From CAYXLI01 sp964464925 (GTDB lineage: Bacteria; Acidobacteriota; Terriglobia; Bryobacterales; Bryobacteraceae), in the NCBI GenBank assembly GCA_964464925.1, contig CAYXLI010000011.1, positions 116,025 to 180,024 of the forward strand: a stretch of 64,000 nt of DNA, in the 5' to 3' direction. The notes under the pieces are model-generated. The model saw only the letters and a program-made list of their open reading frames with translations, was not told the origin of the DNA and ran no database searches. This document shows, piece by piece, positions 1 through 7,397 of the stretch. Both the position numbers and the translations under genes were made by a program. How positions within the stretch are numbered: the first letter of the stretch is position 1; every line of letters starts with the position of its first letter.

Positions 1-906
1 TTCCAGGCCTTCTATTTCCGCTGTGAAGAAGAGGAAGACCTGCGCGGCATCATCGACACGCTTCGGCCCTTGCGGATGAACGGCACGCTCCGGAGCACGA
101 TGCACATTGCCAACGACTACAAAGTTGTATCCGCAATTCAGCAATACCCCTGGGAAGAGACAGGCGGCACCACGCCCTTACGTCCGGAAGCGATGCCGCC
201 ATTGCGGAAGAAGTTCAACTGCGGCGCCTGGAATGGTTCCGGAGGGCTGTATGGCACGCGAGGACAGGTGGCAGAAGCCCGCAAGCTGGTTAAGCAGGCA
301 CTTCGCGGAAAGGTCAGCAAGCTGCAATTCCTCGACGACCGCAAGTTGGAGCTGGCAGGCCGTTTCGCCGGCCCTTATAGCGCGATAACCGGCTGGGATC
401 TCAGCCGCGCCCTCGAACTGGTCCGCCCTGTTTACGGCCTGATGAAGGGGATACCCACCGATCAGCCGCTCCGCAGTTGCTATTGGCGCAAACGGCGCAT
501 CCCGGAAAAAATTGACATTGACCTGGACGGCTGCGGGCTCCTGTGGTGCTCGCCAATTGCGCCTGCCACGGGTGAGCATGCGCTCGCAATTTCGCGGCTG
601 ACCTACCAGGTTCTTCTCTCGTACGGTTTTGAGCCGATGATTTCCATCACTTTGCTGACGGAACGTACCATCGGCGCCGTGATCACCATCAGCTATGACC
701 GCGAAGTGCCAGGTGAGGACGAAAAAGCGCTCGCCTGCCATTCGGAATTGCTGCGGACGTTGAACGGGAACGGATACTTCCCCTACCGCCTGAGCCTGGC
801 CTCCATGGACCAGATGCGCGGCGGAGGGGGATACAACCAGTTGTTAAAAATCCTGAAGGAGGCACTCGACCCGGACGATATTATTTCGCCGGGCCGGTAC
901 GAATAG
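1..906 (+). CDS. FAD-linked oxidase, VAO/4-cresol dehydrogenase type (5' end outside window)
   Basis: The reading frame is open from base 1 to a TAG at 904, so the start and the N-terminal FAD-binding half lie to the left of the window. About 301 residues are visible. The tail IISPGRYE and the block GCGLLWCSPIAP match the C-terminal substrate/cap domain of vanillyl-alcohol oxidase and 4-cresol dehydrogenase flavoproteins, which oxidise para-substituted phenols. The residue carrying the flavin cannot be judged because that part is missing. A methyltransferase follows after 4 bases, so the two are probably cotranscribed. The family call is good; the substrate is unknown and may not be a phenol. 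Confidence 0.75.
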   Translation, partial: FQAFYFRCEEEEDLRGIIDTLRPLRMNGTLRSTMHIANDYKVVSAIQQYPWEETGGTTPLRPEAMPPLRKKFNCGAWNGSGGLYGTRGQVAEARKLVKQALRGKVSKLQFLDDRKLELAGRFAGPYSAITGWDLSRALELVRPVYGLMKGIPTDQPLRSCYWRKRRIPEKIDIDLDGCGLLWCSPIAPATGEHALAISRLTYQVLLSYGFEPMISITLLTERTIGAVITISYDREVPGEDEKALACHSELLRTLNGNGYFPYRLSLASMDQMRGGGGYNQLLKILKEALDPDDIISPGRYE

Positions 907-910
907 AGAA

Positions 911-1777
911 ATGGCGTCCTGCACCGTATGCAGCCTATGCGAGCGTCCCGGAACTTTGGACGAGGCAATCGATAAGGGACAGGTTCCCTGCAACGTCCGG
1001 GAATTCAAAACCAAACGCTTTACGCTATGGCGCTGCACCGGGTGCGACACGCTTCATTGTGCCGAAGATGCCGACCTCCCTGTTTACTATGCCAACTACC
1101 CGCTGAAACAGCAGAAGGTGATGTTCAATGAGAAGGTCGGCTATGCCAATCGCCTGAAGCTTCTCGAGCGTCAAGGGATTGAGAGGGCAGACAGGATCCT
1201 GGATTACGGCTGTGGAGCGGGACTGTTCCTCGATTTTCTGAAAGAGAACGGCTACACCAACGTATCCGGCTATGATGCGTTCGTTCCGAAATACGAAGAC
1301 ACTGCGCCCCTAAACGAGACGTACGATGCAGTGGTGTCTTATGACGTGATTGAACACGACGAGGATCCGGGCGACTTCCTGGCTCGCGTTTCTGCTCTGG
1401 TTCGCCCGGGCGGGTTGCTCGTAATCGGCACGCCGCGCGCGGAGGAAGTGGATATCAATCGAATTGGCGATCCGCAGTTGCACGTCCCCTATCATCGGCA
1501 CATCCTCTCGGAAAAGATCCTGCTATCCCTCGCGGCCGGACATGGGCTGACGCCGGAACACATCTATCGGCGCTCTTTCTACGACAGCTTGTATCCCACA
1601 GTGAATTCGCGATTTATGTGGCGCTACATACGTGAGAACGATGGCCTGCTGGATGCGGCGGTCGAGCCTCCCAACACAAGCGCTGTGATGCGGTCCCCCA
1701 AGCTGGTTTTCCTGGCCTTCTTCGGCTATTTGTTTCCGCGCGGGGACAACATGCTGGTCAGTTTCCGGAAGGCTTAA
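911..1777 (+). CDS. Class I SAM-dependent methyltransferase with Cys-rich N-terminus
   Basis: The protein has 288 residues. The N-terminal 50 residues hold seven cysteines (positions 4, 7, 10, 27, 42, 45 and 50), suggesting a zinc-binding module like those ahead of sugar or small-molecule methyltransferases. A Rossmann methyltransferase core follows, with motif I ILDYGCGAGLFLDF near residue 97, an acidic motif II (VSGYDA) and the post-I motif YDAVVSYDVIEH. It starts 4 bases after the flavoprotein, with AGAGAA just before the ATG, so an operon is likely. Its last 20 bases overlap the convergent Wzz-like gene. The substrate cannot be read from the sequence. Confidence 0.8.
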   Translation: MASCTVCSLCERPGTLDEAIDKGQVPCNVREFKTKRFTLWRCTGCDTLHCAEDADLPVYYANYPLKQQKVMFNEKVGYANRLKLLERQGIERADRILDYGCGAGLFLDFLKENGYTNVSGYDAFVPKYEDTAPLNETYDAVVSYDVIEHDEDPGDFLARVSALVRPGGLLVIGTPRAEEVDINRIGDPQLHVPYHRHILSEKILLSLAAGHGLTPEHIYRRSFYDSLYPTVNSRFMWRYIRENDGLLDAAVEPPNTSAVMRSPKLVFLAFFGYLFPRGDNMLVSFRKA

Positions 1778-2582
1778 GAACAAGCGGGAGACGCTGTCCG
1801 CGAGCCAAGGTCGCCAGCCATGCGAGCACCAGGCCGGCAATCCATCCTCCCAAAGCGGTAACCCAGACCGCAGGACGCGTGTCCTCGGGCAGCGCTGCGG
1901 GATCCAAAACCTCCAGCGCCGGGCCTTGCTGCCGAACCTCCAGGCTCTTCATCAGCTCCGCCTCCGCGGCCTTGGCGCTCGCCTCCTCATACCGGCGGCG
2001 AGCGATGTCGGCATCCAAACGAAACCGCTCCGTGGGCCGGCTTTCCCGTTCAACGGTTCGCAAAGCGGCCAGTCTCTCCTCCCACTCCCTTCCGGCAACA
2101 GTGGTGCGGTCCTGCATGAACTGCAGCGTGAGCACGGCTTGCGTCGTCCGGTCTCGCACATACTGCTGCATGATCCGGCTGACCAAATCGGCCGTGATCT
2201 TCTGGGCAAGGATGCGATCCGGGTAAGTGACTGAGATCTGCAGCGTTTCCCCTATCAGCGGGCTGATCCGTATGTCTTCCCGCAGTCTCTGTGCGACATC
2301 AACTAAAGGCAAACGCGGGCCCTCACCTGGATACAGATTGAAAGTGCGGATGATGTTCATGAGATTCCCGCGGGAAATAGCCGTTTGCAGACTAGACGCG
2401 AGGATGCGATCTGTCGCCGTATTCGCCGCTGGTACGAATCGCTCCGGAACCTGGGCAGGAACGGTCCGTATGGTCGCAGTCGACGTCCAGGGTCTGTGCT
2501 GCCATGCGATTCCTCCGACGGCGCCGAGCAGGAGTCCGGCCAGCCCGCCGGACAGTAGAAGATACTTGTTTCTTGCGGGCAT
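1758..2582 (-). CDS. Wzz/GumC-like polysaccharide co-polymerase-type membrane protein (second copy)
   Basis: The protein has 274 residues from the ATG at 2582. That start is chosen because GGAGG lies about 8 bases upstream, inside the end of the preceding gene; a start further upstream would overlap that gene by 44 bases. Two membrane segments flank a coiled, extracytoplasmic middle: about residues 5-25 and the last 35 or so. A proline-rich stretch (LDPAALPEDTRPAVW) just before the second segment resembles the signature of Wzz chain-length regulators. There is no Walker motif, so no tyrosine-kinase domain. It is a diverged tandem copy of the next gene upstream (2587-3594); VRQQGP and EVLDPA are shared near both C-termini. 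It probably works with that copy in surface polysaccharide assembly (inference). Confidence 0.65.
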   Translation of the reverse strand: MPARNKYLLLSGGLAGLLLGAVGGIAWQHRPWTSTATIRTVPAQVPERFVPAANTATDRILASSLQTAISRGNLMNIIRTFNLYPGEGPRLPLVDVAQRLREDIRISPLIGETLQISVTYPDRILAQKITADLVSRIMQQYVRDRTTQAVLTLQFMQDRTTVAGREWEERLAALRTVERESRPTERFRLDADIARRRYEEASAKAAEAELMKSLEVRQQGPALEVLDPAALPEDTRPAVWVTALGGWIAGLVLAWLATLARGQRLPLVLKPSGN

Positions 2583-2586
2583 ACCG

Positions 2587-3594
2587 TCATACCTCCGCCA
2601 CGCCGGGCCTCCCTCGCGACGCGGCAGCAAGGGCGGCCAACCAGCCCAATGCCGCTCCGAGCATGAAGCCGAAGAGAGCGCAAACGAGGAAGGGCGGCCG
2701 CCAGTCGGCCGGCAGCGATGCCGGATCCAAAACCTCGAGCAGAGGGCCCTGTTGGCGGACTTCGAGGTTCTTCATCGCGTCTGCGTCGGCTAATTTGGCG
2801 CTCACCTCTTCGTAGCGCCGTCGTGCAATATCGGCATCCAACTGGAGCCGCTCCGCCGGGCGCCGTTCCCGCTGAGCGGTCCGTAGCGCAACCAAAGCTG
2901 CCTCCCACTCCCTTGCCGCAGCATCCGTCCGGTCCTTCATAAATTCCAGCGTCAGCAACGCTTGAACCAGGCGTGTGCGAGAGTGCTCGCTCATAATGCG
3001 GCTAACGATATCTGCTGCGATCTTTCGTGTCATGGCGGGGTCAGCATACGTGAAGGAGATTTCGATCGTATCGTTTTGAAGCGGTTTCACCCGTACATCC
3101 CGGCGCATTTGCTGAATGACGTCATTCATTGGCATTCGTAAGCGGTCTACCGGGTAAAGGTTGTAGGTGTTGATGATGTTTGTCAGATTGCCGCGGGAAA
3201 GCATTAACTCTGTAATGCCCGGAAGGATGCGATCCGTACTGAGGTTCGATGCCGGTACGAAGCGGTCAGGAATCATCGAAGGGACGGTTCGAATGAGGGC
3301 TACGGATGTGTACGGCTTGCGCTGCCAGGCGAGTCCGACCACTGCGCCGAGCACGAGTCCCACCAAAGCCCCATAGAGCAGCGGACGTCCGTGTTTCATG
3401 AGGTTTTCCCCCGAAATGAGATTTGCAACCAGCCCGGCCATTTCACGGGTGCAAAACCGGAAGTACGCGCCACCACCCCCGGCCCGTGCGTCCTCACGTG
3501 CCTGATCGAACACCTCGAGCATTTCTTCTCCGAAGCGTGAACGCACGCCTGATGGATAAAGGCGCAGAAGCAGCCGGTAGACAACGCGCATCAT
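2587..3594 (-). CDS. Permease-prefix-like domain fused to Wzz-like membrane protein
   Basis: The protein has 335 residues. Residues 1-62 carry RLYPSGVRSRFGEEML, which I recognise as the helical prefix usually found at the N-terminus of PadR-linked acidobacterial permeases. Here it is joined to a Wzz-type protein: membrane segment about 71-90, a coiled middle, the proline-rich LDPASLPADWRPPF, and a second membrane segment about 303-324. The start overlaps the PadR stop by 4 bases (ATGA), so the genes are coupled. An in-frame ATG at 3399 (residue 66) has a GGGGG tract 8-12 bases upstream and could yield a prefix-less form. No kinase motif is present. A role in polysaccharide chain length or export is inferred; the prefix function is unknown. 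Confidence 0.65.
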   Translation of the reverse strand: MMRVVYRLLLRLYPSGVRSRFGEEMLEVFDQAREDARAGGGGAYFRFCTREMAGLVANLISGENLMKHGRPLLYGALVGLVLGAVVGLAWQRKPYTSVALIRTVPSMIPDRFVPASNLSTDRILPGITELMLSRGNLTNIINTYNLYPVDRLRMPMNDVIQQMRRDVRVKPLQNDTIEISFTYADPAMTRKIAADIVSRIMSEHSRTRLVQALLTLEFMKDRTDAAAREWEAALVALRTAQRERRPAERLQLDADIARRRYEEVSAKLADADAMKNLEVRQQGPLLEVLDPASLPADWRPPFLVCALFGFMLGAALGWLAALAAASRGRPGVAEV

Positions 3595-3935
3595 GCCTTT
3601 GCCTCCTGCAGCCGCGCCCGGCCGACGTTCGCAAGGTGCCCGATGCGCTCCACTTCCTCCGCAAACACGCCGAGTCCGGCTGGAGTGAGTTCGTACGCCT
3701 GGCGGTCGCGGGTGGGTTGCTTCTCTGCAAAGCGCCGGATCCAGCCGTCAGTCAGCAAGCGCCGTAATGCGCCGTAGAGTGTTCCGGTGCTTAGGCGCAC
3801 GCGTCCTTCGCTGAGTGACTCCACGTCCTGCAGGATTGCGTAACCATGGCGGGGGCCGGCGGCCAAACTGGAGAGGATCAGGAAGACCTGCTCGGAAAGA
3901 GGACCTGTATCATTTCGCGCAGCGACATGTCGCAC
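3591..3935 (-). CDS. PadR-family transcriptional regulator
   Basis: The protein has 114 residues. A winged-helix core (residues about 13-85) shows the PadR landmarks PRHGYAILQDVE and STGTLYGALRRLLTDGWI, followed by a short C-terminal helix. PadR proteins are usually repressors acting on their own promoter and on neighbouring genes. The start is a GTG; an in-frame TAA lies four codons upstream, so no longer N-terminus is possible. There is no Shine-Dalgarno sequence, but a TAATAT box lies 6 bases upstream, which suits a leaderless mRNA. The downstream Wzz-like gene overlaps its stop. It presumably controls the two Wzz-like genes. Confidence 0.85.
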   Translation of the reverse strand: MRHVAARNDTGPLSEQVFLILSSLAAGPRHGYAILQDVESLSEGRVRLSTGTLYGALRRLLTDGWIRRFAEKQPTRDRQAYELTPAGLGVFAEEVERIGHLANVGRARLQEAKA

Positions 3936-3947
3936 GACGACATATTA
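3927..3947 (-). promoter_or_regulatory. Candidate PadR operator overlapping a -10 box and the start codon
   Basis: A perfect inverted repeat, ATGTCG-CACGA-CGACAT (3927-3943), covers the PadR start codon and runs into a TAATAT hexamer (3942-3947, minus strand). The outer ATGT...ACAT arms resemble PadR-family operators in general form, though the spacing here is 9 bases. The placement fits autorepression by blocking RNA polymerase. Binding is inferred. Confidence 0.45.
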
Positions 3948-3978
3948 GGCCAAATCTTTCCGCAGGTCAATGATCTTT

Positions 3979-4404
3979 TTAGCGGCCGGAGGTGGCTGGC
4001 GAGGATGTGCGCAGCTTGAGGATCAACCGCATGACACGCATCTCGATATCGTCGCGCACTCTTCGGTAGGCGGTCTCGTCCAAACCATACGGATCCGGGA
4101 CAGCCCAGTTCTCAACCTGCAGATTACGATTCGCAGGCAACGCCTGGCCCGACATGTTCACCAGCAGGTCTACCCGTTGCAGGTCCATTTCGTCCAGGCT
4201 CTTCGGACGGTGTTCGCCAAGAGCCACGTTCTTCTCCGCGAGCACCTGCCTGGTGAATGGCGTCGTTGTGATGGCGGGGGAAAGCCCGGCGCTTGAGGCC
4301 TGCAGCACGTCGGCGCCGTACTTATTAGCCAACGCCTCTGCCATAGGGCTACGACAGATGTTTCCGATACAGACAAACAGGATTTGCTTCTTACGCGGCT
4401 TCAT
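3979..4404 (-). CDS. Low-molecular-weight protein tyrosine phosphatase
   Basis: The protein has 141 residues, the usual length. The phosphate loop is CIGNICRS with nucleophile Cys12 and Arg18, and the general acid is Asp104 in VPDPYG. These mark the LMW-PTP/arsenate-reductase fold; the DPYG form favours a tyrosine phosphatase. It removes phosphate from tyrosines in the cytoplasm, often those of polysaccharide-export (Wzc-type) proteins. The gene overlaps the end of pdxT by 14 bases, so it is probably translated from the pdx transcript. Downstream, after 43 bases, come PadR and two Wzz-like genes, which fits a polysaccharide role better than B6 synthesis. Confidence 0.85.
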   Translation of the reverse strand: MKPRKKQILFVCIGNICRSPMAEALANKYGADVLQASSAGLSPAITTTPFTRQVLAEKNVALGEHRPKSLDEMDLQRVDLLVNMSGQALPANRNLQVENWAVPDPYGLDETAYRRVRDDIEMRVMRLILKLRTSSPATSGR

Positions 4405-4963
4405 CGATCTTGCTCAGGAACTTTTTGTGGACGCGCGGGTCGGCGGTCAGCTCGGGGTGGAATGTCGCCACCATGTGGCGGCCTTGCTCCACAAGCACCG
4501 GATCTCCATTGTACGTCGCCAGGACCTTCGCATCGCCCGATACCTTGCGGATAATGGGGGCGCGAATGAAGACCGCCTCCACTTCCCCGCCCTCCAGTTC
4601 TGTGGGAATGTGCACGACACGCGAATCGAGCTGACGCCCATAGGCATTGCGCTGCACATCGATGTCCATTAGCCGCAGCGACTCCTGCTCAGGGTTCGTG
4701 ACGTGCTGCGCCAGCAGGATGGCCCCGGCGCAGGTGCCGAAGATCGGCTTCTTCCCGCCGAAGTTCCGAAGTGGCTCCTTGAGTTCCATCGTGTTCAGCA
4801 GCTTCAGCATCGTAGTGCTTTCGCCGCCGGGAATCACGAGGCCGTCCACCGACTCAAGATCTGTGGCAGTGCGGACCTCCACAGGATCCGCACCCGCGTT
4901 CTGCAATGCTTTGAAGTGCGCCTCGAAATCGCCTTGAAGCGCCAGCACTCCCACCCTCTTCAT
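4391..4963 (-). CDS. pdxT: PdxT, glutaminase subunit of pyridoxal 5'-phosphate synthase
   Basis: The protein has 190 residues. This class I glutamine amidotransferase hydrolyses glutamine and passes ammonia to PdxS. The triad is visible: Cys78 in GTCAGAI and His169/Glu171 in HPELT; the glycine-rich PGGEST lies near residue 45. The ATG at 4963 shares one base with the pdxS stop (TAATG) and has GAGG 6 bases upstream, so a longer reading frame upstream is not used. The tight overlap fits a 1:1 PdxS-PdxT complex. Confidence 0.96.
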   Translation of the reverse strand: MKRVGVLALQGDFEAHFKALQNAGADPVEVRTATDLESVDGLVIPGGESTTMLKLLNTMELKEPLRNFGGKKPIFGTCAGAILLAQHVTNPEQESLRLMDIDVQRNAYGRQLDSRVVHIPTELEGGEVEAVFIRAPIIRKVSGDAKVLATYNGDPVLVEQGRHMVATFHPELTADPRVHKKFLSKIDEAA

Positions 4964-5847
4964 TACCAGCCTCGTGTGGCCATCAGTTCCGCTTCGGGCA
5001 GCTGCCGGACGTCCAGACCCGGCATACCGATGCCAAGGCCTTCGCTCGCTTCCAGCAGTTTCACCGGATCTTTCCAGTACGTCGTGGCCTTCACGATCGC
5101 ACGGGCACGCGCATCCGGATCGTTCGACTTGAAGATCCCGGAGCCGACAAAAACGGATTCGGCACCGAGCGCCATGACCAGCGCCGCGTCTGCGGGAGTC
5201 GCAATGCCACCCGCGGAGAAGTTCGGAACCGGGAGCTTGCCGTTCTTCGCTACCCACTCCACCAGCTCAAACGGCGCCTGCAGCTTCTTCGCTTCGGCAA
5301 ACAACTCGTCGGTGGACATAGTGGTGAGAGCGCGCATTTCCTTCATGATGGTGCGCATGTGGCGAACGGCTTCGACGATATTGCCCGAACCCGCTTCTCC
5401 TTTGGTGCGGATCATGGCCGCACCTTCCGTAATGCGGCGGAGCGCTTCGCCGAGGTTGCGGGCACCGCACACGAACGGGACTTTGAAGTCGCGCTTATCG
5501 ATATGGTTTTCTTCGTCGGCCGGCGTAAGCACTTCGCTCTCGTCGATGTAGTCGACTTCGAGCGCTTCCAGGATACGGGCTTCCGTGAAGTGCCCGATGC
5601 GTGCTTTGGCCATGACCGGAATGCTGACCGCACTCATGATCTCGCGGATGATGCTGACCGGCGACATTCGCGCCACGCCGCCTTCCTTACGGATATCTGA
5701 AGGCACGCGTTCAAGCGCCATAACCGCGGCGGCACCTGCCTTCTCGGCGATGATGGCCTGCTCGGGATTGACGACGTCCATAATCACGCCACCCTTCAGC
5801 ATCTCGGCCAAACCGATCTTCAAACGAAATTGCTCATTGAGAATCAT
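4963..5847 (-). CDS. pdxS: PdxS, pyridoxal 5'-phosphate synthase lyase subunit
   Basis: The protein has 294 residues, the full family length. It builds PLP from ribose 5-phosphate, glyceraldehyde 3-phosphate and ammonia as a TIM-barrel dodecamer. The two essential lysines are seen as Lys81 (MAKARIGH) and Lys149 (IRTKGEAGSGN). GGAAG stands 7 bases before the ATG. The gene lies 29 bases after a MocR-type regulator on the same strand and is followed directly by pdxT. This is the deoxyxylulose-independent B6 route. Confidence 0.97.
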   Translation of the reverse strand: MILNEQFRLKIGLAEMLKGGVIMDVVNPEQAIIAEKAGAAAVMALERVPSDIRKEGGVARMSPVSIIREIMSAVSIPVMAKARIGHFTEARILEALEVDYIDESEVLTPADEENHIDKRDFKVPFVCGARNLGEALRRITEGAAMIRTKGEAGSGNIVEAVRHMRTIMKEMRALTTMSTDELFAEAKKLQAPFELVEWVAKNGKLPVPNFSAGGIATPADAALVMALGAESVFVGSGIFKSNDPDARARAIVKATTYWKDPVKLLEASEGLGIGMPGLDVRQLPEAELMATRGW

Positions 5848-5876
5848 CCTGACTTCCTTTCCTGTTCTTACCCTGT

Positions 5877-7313
5877 TCAGACCATGGCCGGCGCCGCGTC
5901 AAACGTGACGGCGGAGCGGAGCCGCTTACTTTCCTCGTTGATGACCTTGCCGAGCGTGGCGAGGCCGAATTCGATTTGCTCCGGCGATAGACCGCCGAAG
6001 CTGAGCCGGAGCGAACCGGGCTCGTAATGAGAAATAGAAAAATGCTTGCCCGGGAGGTAATCCACGCGCTCGCGCTGCGCGAGCGGCAGCAGTTCATTCG
6101 CGTCGAGAGGTTCCGCCAGGCGCACCCAGAGGCTCATGCCTCCGCGCGGGCGGCTGAAATGCGTGCCGGCGGGGAGATGTCGCGAGCAGGCGTCCAGCGC
6201 CGTATGCAGACGTGCCGCGCCCATCGCACGAACACGCCGCAGATGTTGTTCCAGGCGCCCGGATTCGGCAAAGCGCAGCAGGATCGCCTGCGACAGATGA
6301 TCGCTATGAAGATCGCACCACTGTTTCGTCTCGGTCAGCTTTGCGATCAACGGCCGGGCGCCGATAATCCATCCGACTCGCAGACCGGGAAAAGCGACCT
6401 TGGAAAAGCTGCCCAGTTGAAGCGTGCCAGAGGCGAAGCTTTTCAGCGTCGGAAAGGGTTCGCCCTCGTACAGCAAGTCTTTATATATGCAGTTCTCGAC
6501 CAGCAGCGCGCCCGATTGCTCGATGATGCCTGTAAGCCGTTCGCGCCGTTCATAGGGCAGGGTGGCTCCCGTCGGGTTCTGAAAGTCGGGTGTAACCACG
6601 ACCATTCGCGGCCGCTCCGCCGCGAGGACCCGCGCCAGATATTCAAGATCGAGCCCGTCTTCCCCTACCGGAACTCCAATGAGGCGCGCACCGACTCTCG
6701 AGAATACGTTCTTCAAGCCGTGGTAAACAGGATCCTCTAAAACCACAGGATCAGCAGGGCCAACAAAGGCACGCTGCAGCATATCGAGTGCCTGCTGGCA
6801 GCCGCTAGTAATCAGGATGTCGTCGTCCGGACCGGCGCTTCCTGCCGACCGGGCACGTTCCAAAAGGTAATGACGTAAAGGGCCATAACCGCTTGGGGAT
6901 CCGAGTTGCAGGATAGACCCGACCTGATTCGTCTGAATCACCTCTGTTGCGGTAGCCCGGAACTCATCGATCGGAAACTGGTCCTCGGCGGGGCGTGAAG
7001 AGGCAAAACTGATGTTGGCTGTGACCGGTGCGGCGGCAAATTCGCCATCATATTGAACAAAGCTGCCCCGGCCGACCTCGCCGCGGATCAGCCCTTCCTC
7101 CTCCAATAAGGAGTAGGCTGCGGATACAGTGGTCCGGTTCAGTCCAAGCTCAACAGCCAATTCCCGGGTGGGAGGCAGACGGTCTCCATTACGAACCGAA
7201 CCCATTCTGATAGCAGATCGAATCTGCTCATAGAGTTGGCGGTAGAGTGGCTGCTCGGAGGCGGGGTCTAATTGGCTGGTCTGCAGGCCAAGCATCTGGC
7301 ATAAACATACCAT
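5877..7313 (-). CDS. MocR/GntR-type regulator with aminotransferase domain, probable PdxR
   Basis: The protein has 478 residues from the ATG at 7313; a TTG at 7337 is possible but sits inside a palindrome, and an ATG at 7295 is a further alternative. The N-terminus is a GntR winged helix (PLYRQLYEQIRSAI, then DRLPPTRELAVELGLNR). The rest is a fold-type I aminotransferase domain with the PLP lysine in SFSKVAFPGLRVGW. MocR proteins use PLP as effector, and those called PdxR control pdxST. Being directly upstream of pdxS on the same strand, 29 bases away, supports that role here. PdxR genes are more often divergent from pdxST, so this layout implies that regulator and targets share a transcript. 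Confidence 0.85.
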   Translation of the reverse strand: MVCLCQMLGLQTSQLDPASEQPLYRQLYEQIRSAIRMGSVRNGDRLPPTRELAVELGLNRTTVSAAYSLLEEEGLIRGEVGRGSFVQYDGEFAAAPVTANISFASSRPAEDQFPIDEFRATATEVIQTNQVGSILQLGSPSGYGPLRHYLLERARSAGSAGPDDDILITSGCQQALDMLQRAFVGPADPVVLEDPVYHGLKNVFSRVGARLIGVPVGEDGLDLEYLARVLAAERPRMVVVTPDFQNPTGATLPYERRERLTGIIEQSGALLVENCIYKDLLYEGEPFPTLKSFASGTLQLGSFSKVAFPGLRVGWIIGARPLIAKLTETKQWCDLHSDHLSQAILLRFAESGRLEQHLRRVRAMGAARLHTALDACSRHLPAGTHFSRPRGGMSLWVRLAEPLDANELLPLAQRERVDYLPGKHFSISHYEPGSLRLSFGGLSPEQIEFGLATLGKVINEESKRLRSAVTFDAAPAMV

Positions 7314-7322
7314 ATTGGACTG

Positions 7323-7338
7323 ATTGGCACAAGCCAAT
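7323..7338. promoter_or_regulatory. Perfect palindrome upstream of the MocR/pdxST operon, candidate operator
   Basis: ATTGGC-ACAA-GCCAAT is a perfect inverted repeat 9 bases before the ATG at 7313. Another ATTGG half-site (7314-7318) lies between it and the ATG, and a further ATTGGC is at 7271-7276 inside the gene. The repeated half-site suggests a dimeric regulator, most simply the MocR protein itself. It also lies about 45 bases from the -10 box of the divergent RidA-like gene. Confidence 0.45.
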
Positions 7339-7380
7339 TTAGCAGCAGAGCTGTGAGCTCACACTGCGGGCGAGGGCTGC

Positions 7381-7389
7381 TGATACAAT
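7381..7389 (+). promoter_or_regulatory. Extended -10 promoter of the RidA-like gene
   Basis: TGA followed by TACAAT forms an extended -10 element ending 8 bases before the chosen ATG at 7398, with no Shine-Dalgarno sequence between. Transcription would start at or within about two bases of the ATG, so the mRNA would be nearly leaderless. No good -35 box is seen. Confidence 0.5.
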
Positions 7390-7397
7390 CGAGCCGA

